Below, in pieces: positions 39,552 to 46,215 of a stretch of DNA of 64,000 nucleotides (position 1 is the stretch's first letter; the number at the start of each line of letters is the position of its first letter). Source of the stretch: Maccoyibacter intestinihominis (GTDB lineage: Bacteria; Bacillota; Clostridia; Lachnospirales; Lachnospiraceae); contig NZ_JBBMEX010000003.1 of the NCBI RefSeq assembly GCF_040096355.1, forward strand, positions 154,454 to 218,453. The letters run 5' to 3'. Made by a program: the position numbers and the translations under genes. The notes under the pieces are model-generated. The model did no database searches. It was not told where the DNA came from and was given only the letters and a program-made list of their open reading frames with translations.

Positions 39552-40151
39552 TCAGACTCCTTTCACAGCTTTCAAGTATTCTCCCAGTCCATTTGCAGTC
39601 AGCAATTCCTCTGTACGATAGTCAATGTGAATTGGCTTGATTGTTCTTGGTTTTGCACTACTTTCAAGTAATCCCGCCTCAAACATCATTCTAGTAAAGC
39701 ACTGTTTCAGTTTCCGTACTGCTGTATCCGTCCATCCAGCCACCACATCACTCTGCAACGCTTTATCCGAAAAGAATACATTCAAATCCCTGTCTTTGAT
39801 TTCCTTTTCTCCAAGTCTGAGCTTTTCATCATACACTTCATGAAGAAATTCAAAAAATAGTCGGCTATCCATAAGAATTGCAATTAAGTTTAAAATCTTT
39901 GCTGTCTCCACATCACAAGTGGTAAAAGCCTGAAGCACAGCTTCCGGCAATGCAGATACTCTACGATAAGTACCATTCAATACCTCATATGCACGATATT
40001 CTGCTTTTACTTGATAGATATTCTCTTCCCAGGCTATCTTGCGGATATCCGCCTTGCTATATCCATCCAGGATATATCCTGCGGTCTTTCTAGACTCCTG
40101 TAGCCAAAATAATTTTGATGTAAGTCCTGCACTATATACTAACTCTGCCAT
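39552..40151 (-). CDS. brxA: BREX protein BrxA (DUF1819)
   Basis: This gene codes for 199 residues, DUF1819 type (YSAGLTSKLFWLQESRKTA..., ...TRMMFEAGLLESSAKPRTI, IKPIHIDYRTEELLTANG). Family knowledge: BrxA is a small helical DNA-binding core protein. It is the first core gene of the operon, 20 nt after the HTH gene. Confidence 0.95.
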   Translation of the reverse strand: MAELVYSAGLTSKLFWLQESRKTAGYILDGYSKADIRKIAWEENIYQVKAEYRAYEVLNGTYRRVSALPEAVLQAFTTCDVETAKILNLIAILMDSRLFFEFLHEVYDEKLRLGEKEIKDRDLNVFFSDKALQSDVVAGWTDTAVRKLKQCFTRMMFEAGLLESSAKPRTIKPIHIDYRTEELLTANGLGEYLKAVKGV

Positions 40152-40171
40152 TTGTCACTCTCCAACAAGGT

Positions 40172-40381
40172 TTATTCTTCATCTTTCACAAACTCACAGA
40201 TATCGCTAATATCGCAATCCAGATATGTAGCAATCTTGAGTAATACACTCATAGACACTTCTCCATCCTTACGCATCTTTGTAAGAGTATTCGGAGCAAT
40301 ATCTACAGCCTTTCTTAAATCGGCTTTACTCATCTTTTTGTCTACTAATAACTTCCATAATTTATTGTAACTTACTCTCAT
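40172..40381 (-). CDS. Cro/C1-type HTH regulator of the BREX operon
   Basis: This gene codes for 69 residues, almost entirely one XRE/Cro HTH (YNKLWKLLVDKKMSKADLRKAVDIAPNTLTKM in pieces, then ISDICEFV). It is the first gene behind the array's promoter. It probably represses or tunes BREX expression through the inverted repeat between the -10 and its own start. It is not the WYL-type BrxR found in some BREX loci. Confidence 0.85.
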   Translation of the reverse strand: MRVSYNKLWKLLVDKKMSKADLRKAVDIAPNTLTKMRKDGEVSMSVLLKIATYLDCDISDICEFVKDEE

Positions 40382-40430
40382 TCTAACACCTCGTGGCTTT
40401 TTCTATAGACATGTTATATTTGTCACAATT

Positions 40431-40480
40431 GAGTAAAAACTCGCTTTTTAAATTATAGTACAAAACGCCCATTCTTGCAA
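40431..40480 (-). promoter_or_regulatory. Promoter and candidate operator of the BREX array
   Basis: -35 TTGCAA (40475-40480), 17-bp spacer, -10 TATAAT (40452-40457). Ten bases downstream lies the inverted repeat GAGT-TTTT-ACTC (40431-40442), a likely site for the small HTH protein. This is the only strong promoter seen for the whole 31-kb array. Confidence 0.75.
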
Positions 40481-40620
40481 TCAAAATAATCGCATTTTCT
40501 TGCGAGCTTTAATTATTTTCATTTAAAAGTCATTAGTTTTTGTGAGAAAGATATTCATAACTTTGCTTTTGAGTATATTTGTTAATATTTTAGGCATTAC
40601 ATAATACCAAAACTTATAGC

Positions 40621-40652
40621 CAAAAGGCAGAGTGCAATCCTGCGCTCTGCCC
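40621..40652 (-). terminator. Rho-independent terminator of the vWA/HicA/zinc-ribbon operon
   Basis: The minus-strand stem GGCAGAG...CTCTGCC, with extra inner pairs, is followed by TTTTG. It closes the upstream operon and insulates the BREX promoter. Confidence 0.8.
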
Positions 40653-40657
40653 CTTAT

Positions 40658-41479
40658 TTAATCGTCCAGATACAGTTCCAACGCCTTATATGCATTTAAC
40701 GTATTTGTATCAGCATCATTGACAGTACTTGAATATGTCTGCAAACTGCCTGACGGATCTGTTGCACAGTTGGTAAACGATATATACGCATCATACAAAT
40801 CTGATACTGCATCGTATGCATCCTTGTATTCATCTGGTGGATTCTTCAATTTTTTCATCAATGCATTGACTGTATCCTGGTTATCTTCAATACTGCTTAC
40901 CTTACTGCTGAAGCTCGAATCTGCATACAGATTACCTAACGCATCGTTAAAATCAGATACAAAATATCCTTTGGGACGAGTATACTTATCTGTTTCATCA
41001 TCTCTTTTTTCGTAGATGGCATTATACCATACCTGCTTAATCAGATTTGCACTTGACTCAGCATCGCTCGCACCTGTCAGCATTGTAACTGTGGCTAAAT
41101 TCAGATTATCAGAATACTCTTCCACCCGTTGTGCATATTCCTCTGCTGCCTTTTTCTTCTGATATTGTGTCACTCCAAATACTGTTGCTCCTCCGACCAC
41201 CAATAATGCAATCACAATTCCAATAATAACCTTTATCTTCTTAGTCACCTTTACCCCTGTTACCTCTACCTTTTGCGGCTTTTCATCTGTCTCCTGCCCT
41301 ATTGTATCATCAACCGGACAGCCACAATTCGGACACTCTGTCATCCCCTCTTCAAGTTCAACACCGCATTCTGTGCAATGCTTCTTCTCTTCCAGTATCA
41401 ATATTTCACCGCAATGCACACACTTCTTTGCTTTTTCTGATACCTGTTCTCCACAATGTGGACATACAATCATTGCCAT
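40658..41479 (-). CDS. Double zinc-ribbon membrane protein
   Basis: This gene codes for 273 residues. It has four CxxC pairs in residues 1-55 (CPHCGEQ, CVHCGEI, CTECGVE, CPNCGCP), making two zinc ribbons. One membrane helix follows at about 80-100 (VIIGIVIALLVVGGATVFGV), then a helical extracytoplasmic domain of about 170 residues. Start: GGGAGAA ahead of ATG 41479. It is the third gene of a three-gene operon with the vWA and HicA-like genes. The role is unknown; such proteins are usually membrane-bound sensors. Confidence 0.75.
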   Translation of the reverse strand: MAMIVCPHCGEQVSEKAKKCVHCGEILILEEKKHCTECGVELEEGMTECPNCGCPVDDTIGQETDEKPQKVEVTGVKVTKKIKVIIGIVIALLVVGGATVFGVTQYQKKKAAEEYAQRVEEYSDNLNLATVTMLTGASDAESSANLIKQVWYNAIYEKRDDETDKYTRPKGYFVSDFNDALGNLYADSSFSSKVSSIEDNQDTVNALMKKLKNPPDEYKDAYDAVSDLYDAYISFTNCATDPSGSLQTYSSTVNDADTNTLNAYKALELYLDD

Positions 41480-41496
41480 AAAATTGTTCTCCCTTC

Positions 41497-41679
41497 TTAC
41501 ACACCTGCTACCTGCAGGTGGTACTGCTTAATAATTCTTTTTGCCACCATTGCATTTAGATCCTTATTAACCGCAACCGTATAAATACCGTTTGAATACA
41601 TAAAATGTGAGCCTTTGCATCTTTGATATTCATATCCGTTATTACGAAGTATCTTTTTCATTTCTCTTGCATCTACCAT
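41497..41679 (-). CDS. HicA-like mRNA interferase fold, without visible HicB
   Basis: This gene codes for 60 residues from ATG 41679 (AGGTGAT ahead; the GTG inside that site is not used). The HicA/YcfA dsRBD-like pattern is REMKKILRNNGYEYQRCKGSHFMYSNG...KDLNAMVAKRIIKQ, with the catalytic His in KGSHF. Toxin HicA normally has HicB beside it. Here the neighbours are a vWA gene (9-nt gap) and a zinc-ribbon gene (17-nt gap), so it may be a repurposed RNA-binding protein. Confidence 0.75.
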   Translation of the reverse strand: MVDAREMKKILRNNGYEYQRCKGSHFMYSNGIYTVAVNKDLNAMVAKRIIKQYHLQVAGV

Positions 41680-41688
41680 AAATATCAC

Positions 41689-42348
41689 CTACCTTTTTCC
41701 TGCCTTATCATGATATTCTGCGATATCATCTGCCCAGGCATCATCAAGTTCTATACTGCAGATTCTGCTTTTTGTAACGCCTCTCACTGCTCTGCCAACA
41801 GCCTCGTAATTGAGTGCTACTCCATCATGATCATTCTCATATGTTACTGACCTGTTTCTTTCAATACCAATTTTTTCAGCTTCTTTGCCTGCATCAATAT
41901 TTGCTCCAAGGAATAAGAACTCCCAGCCACATTCTTTCTTTGCTTCAATCATTCGCTTAATGTCATTGTAATTAAAGTCTGTACTGGAATTTTCTAATCC
42001 ATCTGTAGTGATTACAAACAATACTTTTCCGGCACGATGTTCCTCCGGCAAATGTTTCTGCACATTGTCAATTTTGTTAATTGCATGTCCTACCGCATCA
42101 AGCAATGCCGTACATCCCCGGACATAATATTCTTTATCCGTCAACGGCTGAACTGCATCAATCGTGAAACGATCATGAATGATTTCCACTTCATCATCAA
42201 AGAGGATTGTAGTCACATTAACTTTTTCTCCTTCTTTTTTCTGCCTCTCTATCATCCCGTTAAATCCACCGATTGTGTCGCTCTCCAGTCCACCCATTGA
42301 ACCACTTCTGTCCAAAATAAAAACCAGCTCTGTTAATTCCGCATTCAT
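41689..42348 (-). CDS. vWA-domain protein (TerY-like)
   Basis: This gene codes for 219 residues. The vWA domain has a full MIDAS: LDRSGSM (12-18), Thr in GCTALLDAVG and Asp in ITTDGLEN. The C-terminal 60 residues include NIDAGKEAEKIGI and a short basic end. It differs clearly from the vWA of the kinase triad. It is the first gene behind promoter element 1 and heads the operon with the HicA-like and zinc-ribbon genes. Confidence 0.85.
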   Translation of the reverse strand: MNAELTELVFILDRSGSMGGLESDTIGGFNGMIERQKKEGEKVNVTTILFDDEVEIIHDRFTIDAVQPLTDKEYYVRGCTALLDAVGHAINKIDNVQKHLPEEHRAGKVLFVITTDGLENSSTDFNYNDIKRMIEAKKECGWEFLFLGANIDAGKEAEKIGIERNRSVTYENDHDGVALNYEAVGRAVRGVTKSRICSIELDDAWADDIAEYHDKAGKR

Positions 42349-42380
42349 GTGATTTACCCCCTTCGGTTTATTGTAATCAC

Positions 42381-42424
42381 ATTATATCTACGAAACTAAC
42401 AGAGCTGGTCGCATGATAGGCGAC
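42381..42424 (-). promoter_or_regulatory. Promoter with GTCGC-N7-GCGAC element, copy 1
   Basis: -10 TATAAT (42381-42386) with no good -35. In the -35 position lies the inverted repeat GTCGC-N7-GCGAC (42408-42424), continuing into CCAGC. The same arrangement occurs at 43908-43950. It looks like an activator-dependent promoter. Confidence 0.7.
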
Positions 42425-42435
42425 AATTTCATCAC

Positions 42436-43068
42436 CTACTCAAAAATTGGCTGTCCATAAGCATCTAATATCTCATTAATTTCAAACATATCGTATATCT
42501 TATTCTGTAAGAAATAAGCTACGATAATATCCGTCTTTGAACTTCTTGAAAACGCAAAGCCTGCTGAATTTAGAAGATCCTTCGCTTCATCAATAGATAG
42601 TTCTAATGCTATTGCAAACGCAAGCACAGTCTTCTTATTTGGCGTATAATTCACATCTTTTCTGATTTTTGAGAAATGTCTCCGATCCACATAAGCTTTA
42701 TTATATGCTTCTGAATCCGTCATACCTCTCTCATCAATAAGACGCAACAATCGCTGTGAAAATGTCTCATCCATCTGTCCCATAAGACTTTCTATATTAC
42801 GGTTTGTTGCCAATGTCGAAGACATAGCGTCAGTTGCTTTCATTTTCTGCATACTTTCAACATCAAACGATTCTACGGCACTTTCATCTATCTCAATATC
42901 TGTATCTTCTTCGGCATTACATTTTTTTGTTGCCTTTTTCTTTCTAAATTCCGAGATTCTATCAAATATAGACTTCATTTCTTTATCTAGTTTAATATCA
43001 TCCGGCTTGTCTATGTAATATTTATCTATGTATTTTCCGACTGATTCATATAATTTTTGGTCTCTCAT
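42436..43068 (-). CDS. HTH-like protein of the macrodomain/vWA-associated type
   Basis: This gene codes for 210 residues. Residues 1-85 are charged and disordered. Residues 100-210 match a C-terminal domain that recurs in Firmicutes behind ADP-ribose macrodomain or vWA proteins (ETFSQRLLRLIDERGMTDSE, then SKIRKDVNYTPNKKTVLAFAIALEL in pieces, and YDMFEINEILDAYGQPIFE). It contains an XRE-like helix-turn-helix. It overlaps the MazF-fusion gene by 23 nt and has its own GGAG site. It may act as the antitoxin or regulator of that gene. Confidence 0.65.
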   Translation of the reverse strand: MRDQKLYESVGKYIDKYYIDKPDDIKLDKEMKSIFDRISEFRKKKATKKCNAEEDTDIEIDESAVESFDVESMQKMKATDAMSSTLATNRNIESLMGQMDETFSQRLLRLIDERGMTDSEAYNKAYVDRRHFSKIRKDVNYTPNKKTVLAFAIALELSIDEAKDLLNSAGFAFSRSSKTDIIVAYFLQNKIYDMFEINEILDAYGQPIFE

Positions 43069-43783
43069 TTCCGACTCCTTTATCTATGTTATTATTTATT
43101 CCCAGGCTAATCTGTATTGCACCATTCACCCTCTCCATTATAGAATCCCCAACATTACAAATAAATCGTCCTAATCTTTGTTTATCGATAGTTTTCAATT
43201 GCTCTAAACATACTATACTGTCTTTGTCCAATATACCACTTTCTAAATATACATGTGTTGGCTGACTACCTTTGATTTTGGATGTAATCGTTGCAATAAT
43301 CGTTGTTGTAGAATAATAATTTCCCACATCATTCTGTACTATCATAACAGGTCTCCAGCCGGTTTGCTCTGAACCGCAATGATGTTCTATACCAGTTAAA
43401 TCCGCAAAATAAATATCTCCTCTTTTAACTTCATACATATCTACCTGTACTTCTTTTCCAATATTCTCCTCCAAATCTGTATATTCTACAATTGTAAACG
43501 CTTCTTCGCAAAGAGCAATCGTTTTTAATGTAAAATAGTTATGTCCACAACAGGGACATTTTCTCCCCAGTAAAGTTCTACTTCGAAAGATATTATTATC
43601 AAAAATGTATGCTAATGTAATTAAATGCGCACCACATTTACAAACTCTCATATCAGGTTCCCTTTTACTAACCTTTAACGGAACATTTGAAATATATTCA
43701 TATCGCGTTATATTCCTATTCGTATTCAGCTTATATTTATCAAAAAGTAAATATTCCTGTTTTTCTATAATCACTTCATCCAT
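43046..43783 (-). CDS. Zinc-ribbon-MazF fusion (PemK/MazF-type toxin)
   Basis: This gene codes for 245 residues from ATG 43783 (GAGG six bases ahead; starts at 43795 and 43822 are possible). Residues 1-115 are an unknown N-terminal domain with two zinc-ligand pairs (VCKCGAH, KCPCCGHNYF). Residues 125-235 are a complete MazF fold: VKRGDIYFADLTGIE, GWRPVMIVQND, TTIIATITS, DKDSIVCLEQLKTIDKQRLG. MazF cuts RNA at short motifs. The zinc-ribbon extension is unusual. It is translationally coupled to the HTH-like gene and driven by promoter element 2. Confidence 0.82.
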   Translation of the reverse strand: MDEVIIEKQEYLLFDKYKLNTNRNITRYEYISNVPLKVSKREPDMRVCKCGAHLITLAYIFDNNIFRSRTLLGRKCPCCGHNYFTLKTIALCEEAFTIVEYTDLEENIGKEVQVDMYEVKRGDIYFADLTGIEHHCGSEQTGWRPVMIVQNDVGNYYSTTTIIATITSKIKGSQPTHVYLESGILDKDSIVCLEQLKTIDKQRLGRFICNVGDSIMERVNGAIQISLGINNNIDKGVGNERPKII

Positions 43784-43907
43784 TTTTGTCCTCATCGCAC
43801 TTATACCATTCCTTTCACACAAAGATACTTTTTAGAAATATTTTTTAATTCTATAAAGTTGTCCTCGTTCCATAGCCAGCTAATTACTTCCTACTACTTT
43901 TAATTAC

Positions 43908-43950
43908 ATTATATCTAAAAGCAACCAATGCTGGTCGCATGTCAGGCGAC
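43908..43950 (-). promoter_or_regulatory. Promoter with GTCGC-N7-GCGAC element, copy 2
   Basis: -10 TATAAT (43908-43913) in the context TAGATATAATGT. The inverted repeat GTCGC-N7-GCGAC (43934-43950), followed by CCAGC on the minus strand, sits 20 nt from the -10, versus 21 nt in copy 1. It drives the MazF-fusion operon. Confidence 0.7.
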
Positions 43951-44002
43951 ACTTCTTTAACACCGCAGGGCAATTTATTAACCAGAGTATCTTCTTTATC
44001 CA

Positions 44003-44191
44003 TCAATCACCATAATGATTAAATCCACCAAATAAACTTTTATCACTACGGCTTATTCTATCCCCACTAGAATCATAAGTATTTACACTCCCAAAAAGTC
44101 CCGGTCTACTCTCGCCTATTTTATATCCGCTATTATCATAATGGTTCATAGTTCCAAATACCCCCAGTCTGCTGTATCCTCCTTTCCTCAT
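44003..44191 (-). CDS. Small tandem-repeat protein (21-residue unit)
   Basis: This gene codes for 62 residues with AAGGAG ahead of ATG 44191. It consists of almost three copies of a 21-residue unit: GVFGTMNHYDNSGYKIGESR, GLFGSVNTYDSSGDRISRSD and a short SLFGGFNHYGD. The unit is rich in Gly, Tyr and Asn, and its regular spacing suggests a small beta-repeat structure. There is no signal peptide. The function is unknown. Confidence 0.65.
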   Translation of the reverse strand: MRKGGYSRLGVFGTMNHYDNSGYKIGESRPGLFGSVNTYDSSGDRISRSDKSLFGGFNHYGD

Positions 44192-44269
44192 ATTGTTTTA
44201 CTCCTTCCATACATTTGTTTACAACAAATTTTTATAATACTTCATTTCTTATTTTTATTTTATAACTTC

Positions 44270-44322
44270 TTATAAAATAAAAATAAGAATCAGAAAGAAT
44301 GATTTCTTATCTGATTCCTATT
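44270..44322 (-). terminator. Rho-independent terminator of the flavodoxin gene, copy B of the repeated element
   Basis: The minus-strand stem AATAGGAATCAGA / TCTGATTCTTATT is followed by TTTATTTTAT. It is closely similar to 4043-4089, and the similarity continues on the upstream side. Confidence 0.8.
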
Positions 44323-44387
44323 ATAGAAAATAAAGTGTCCCATAAACATCTCTTGCAACTCGAACTTTTGTTCTTATTATGTTTCTT

Positions 44388-44858
44388 TTACCACACTGCC
44401 CACTGCTTCAATTCTTCCAGACTCGGGTTCTGGTTCAAAACTTCTGCGCCTGCGATCTCGGCTCCTGCGCTCAGATATGGTTTTAACTTCTCGGCTGTCT
44501 TTCCGATATTGCTGCCACCGGAGGTTGCAAAAAGTACAATTTTCTTTCCGGAAAGGTCATACTGCTTTACAAACGTATTGATGATATTTGGTGCAGCCCA
44601 GTACCAGATTGGAAAACCGATATACAAAGTCTCGTAACTGTCCATATCCTGTACCGTTTCTTTTATTGCCACATCTTTTTTGCCGGCTTTTTCTCTATTG
44701 CATCGTGCCAGTGGATTCGTCCACTTGAGGTCTGCCTCTGTATACGGTTCCACCGGTGCTATTTCAAAAATATCAGCTTCTATCGCCTCCGCTAATTTTT
44801 CTGCCAGTCCCTTTGTAACTCCACTTGCTGAAAAATATGCAACTAATCTTTTTCCCAT
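44388..44858 (-). CDS. Flavodoxin
   Basis: This gene codes for 156 residues, a single flavodoxin domain. The FMN phosphate loop is YFSASGVTKGLAEKL (9-23), followed by YIGFPIWYWAAPNIINTFV (about 77-95) and LFATSGGSNIGKTAEKL. It is a soluble electron carrier or reductase partner using FMN. GGAGG lies 12 nt ahead of the start. It is monocistronic with its own terminator. Possible horizontal movement is suggested by the shared terminator element only. Confidence 0.88.
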   Translation of the reverse strand: MGKRLVAYFSASGVTKGLAEKLAEAIEADIFEIAPVEPYTEADLKWTNPLARCNREKAGKKDVAIKETVQDMDSYETLYIGFPIWYWAAPNIINTFVKQYDLSGKKIVLFATSGGSNIGKTAEKLKPYLSAGAEIAGAEVLNQNPSLEELKQWAVW

Positions 44859-44912
44859 GATCCTGATACCTCCATTTCAATTTTATGAATGATTTCACAA
44901 AATTACGATATC

Positions 44913-45467
44913 CTATTTCTGCATAGATTTCAACCTTAAATTTTCTGCATCCGCTTCTTCTGTCTGGTTTTCAGATTCCGCAGCATATAACTGCTTACAA
45001 TACTCCATTCCCTTACCGGAAATTACCAGTGTGTCCGTTCCATTGTCATCACTTATCGTATCTAACTGCTCATCTAAAATTTCAGAAAGCATTCCTTCGC
45101 TATCTTCTGTTCCGTTTGCTTCCTTGATTGCTTCTTCTCTTCTCTCTTCTTCTGTCTTCGGCTCATTTTTCTTCGCTTCTTTTGCCATCTGTTCGCCGCG
45201 TTCTATTGCTTCATCCATCACATGGAACATCTGTGAGCTGTTATATTCCTGTTTTGCTGCCGCGATCTGGTCATCATAGGAATGTAACAGTTCTAATTTC
45301 TTTGCGATATCGTCTAAATCCAAAGACTCCCTGTTTTTCAGATTTTCCTTTTGTGCTTCAAAAAATGCCACCTTACTGTCTCTTTCAGCCTGACGCTGTA
45401 ACTTCTCCTGTGAGCTCTTTAGCATATTAGAACCCCAGCCGATCCCGTTGGTATATTTTATCTGCAT
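44913..45467 (-). CDS. Unknown charged helical protein
   Basis: This gene codes for 184 residues with AAAGGAG ahead of ATG 45467. It opens MQIKYTNGIGWGSNMLKSS, then is almost all charged helix with heptad character (25-120). The tail (DTLVISGKGMEYCKQLYAAE) reads like the ends of flagellar or virion-type Lachnospiraceae proteins of unknown function. No catalytic or membrane features. It lies 54 nt before the flavodoxin gene. Confidence 0.6.
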   Translation of the reverse strand: MQIKYTNGIGWGSNMLKSSQEKLQRQAERDSKVAFFEAQKENLKNRESLDLDDIAKKLELLHSYDDQIAAAKQEYNSSQMFHVMDEAIERGEQMAKEAKKNEPKTEEERREEAIKEANGTEDSEGMLSEILDEQLDTISDDNGTDTLVISGKGMEYCKQLYAAESENQTEEADAENLRLKSMQK

Positions 45468-45583
45468 CGCCTGTCTCCTTTCCCGATCATCCTGTTTTTT
45501 CTAATATAATTATCGGAAAAAGTATCGCTCTGCTAAAGTATCATGTAGCGAAATGACTGTTTTCTGTAGTAAAACGTTATAAT

Positions 45584-45742
45584 TTACCGGATCTCGATCG
45601 GCGTTGCCTCCGGCACAAAGATCATTCCATCATATGTTTTTTCCGGTGTCCGGTATTTCCGGTAGCTGGACGGATACAGTCGCATATAGAATGCATATCC
45701 CTCTCCGAGTGACCCCATGTACATCGGCTGACCGATCTGTTT
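45584..45742 (-). pseudogene. C-terminal remnant of an unknown gene
   Basis: An open stretch of about 52 codons with no start ends in ...RTPEKTYDGMIFVPEATPIEIR and a stop. It is good protein-like sequence (GQPMYMGSLGEGYAFYMRLYP) cut off by an upstream stop. The gap 45468-45912 otherwise holds only the repeat at 45778-45845. Confidence 0.5.
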
Positions 45743-45777
45743 TCATTCTTTTCGCCCTCGCTTTCTTTGATATATAG

Positions 45778-45845
45778 ATTAGGTGGCAAAAGGTGCCTCA
45801 CAACTTAGTGGCTGGCAACTTGAAACCGCCTTTTGACACCCTAAT
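45778..45845. repeat. Inverted-repeat element, copy 1 of a dispersed repeat
   Basis: ATTAGGTGGCAAAAGGTG (45778-45795) is an imperfect inverted match to CCGCCTTTTGACACCCTAAT (45826-45845). The 29 bases 45817-45845 recur with one mismatch at 60509-60537. Confidence 0.7.
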
Positions 45846-45912
45846 TTATATTGATCATAGCAGAAAAGGAAATGCGTTGCCCTTTTCTTAGCTTACATTT
45901 CCTTTCTGATCC

Positions 45913-46215
45913 TTACATTTTTGTAAGATTATTCTTTTGCAGAACGATCTGAATAAAATTCAGGTATTTTCCACCGCCTGCTTCCATGGCTTTTCGGTCT
46001 CCAACGGCATATTCATTTTCCTGTTTCAGCCAGTCCTCCCAGACTTCTTCATTGGATTCCATCTCACGCACTTCAAGCACGGTTGCCCCCTTACATCTCT
46101 GTACCATGTCCCTCCAGTAAGGAACATCATGCATATAATCTAACTGTTCCGGTGTCCACGATAAGAGCAGCTCCTCTTCTAGTTTGATGGGATTTGGACC
46201 CATGATCTTTGACAT
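45913..46215 (-). pseudogene. SAM-dependent methyltransferase with its catalytic core deleted in frame
   Basis: The 100-residue frame begins like a known small methyltransferase family (MSKIMGPNPIKLEEELL) and passes directly to that family's C-terminus (SWTPEQLDYMHDVPYWRDM, then AVGDRKAMEAGGGKYLN). The intervening roughly 150 residues, with the SAM-binding GxGxG and acidic loop, are missing. The join keeps the frame, so a short inactive product could be made. The start overlaps the end of the rsgA-like gene. Confidence 0.7.

Noticed and set aside
10851..40151. Type 2 BREX because of the BrxD-type ATPase
   Set aside because: PglW, BrxHI and the type 2 order are absent, while brxA, brxB, brxC, pglX, pglZ and brxL define type 1. 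The DUF2791 gene belongs to the second module.
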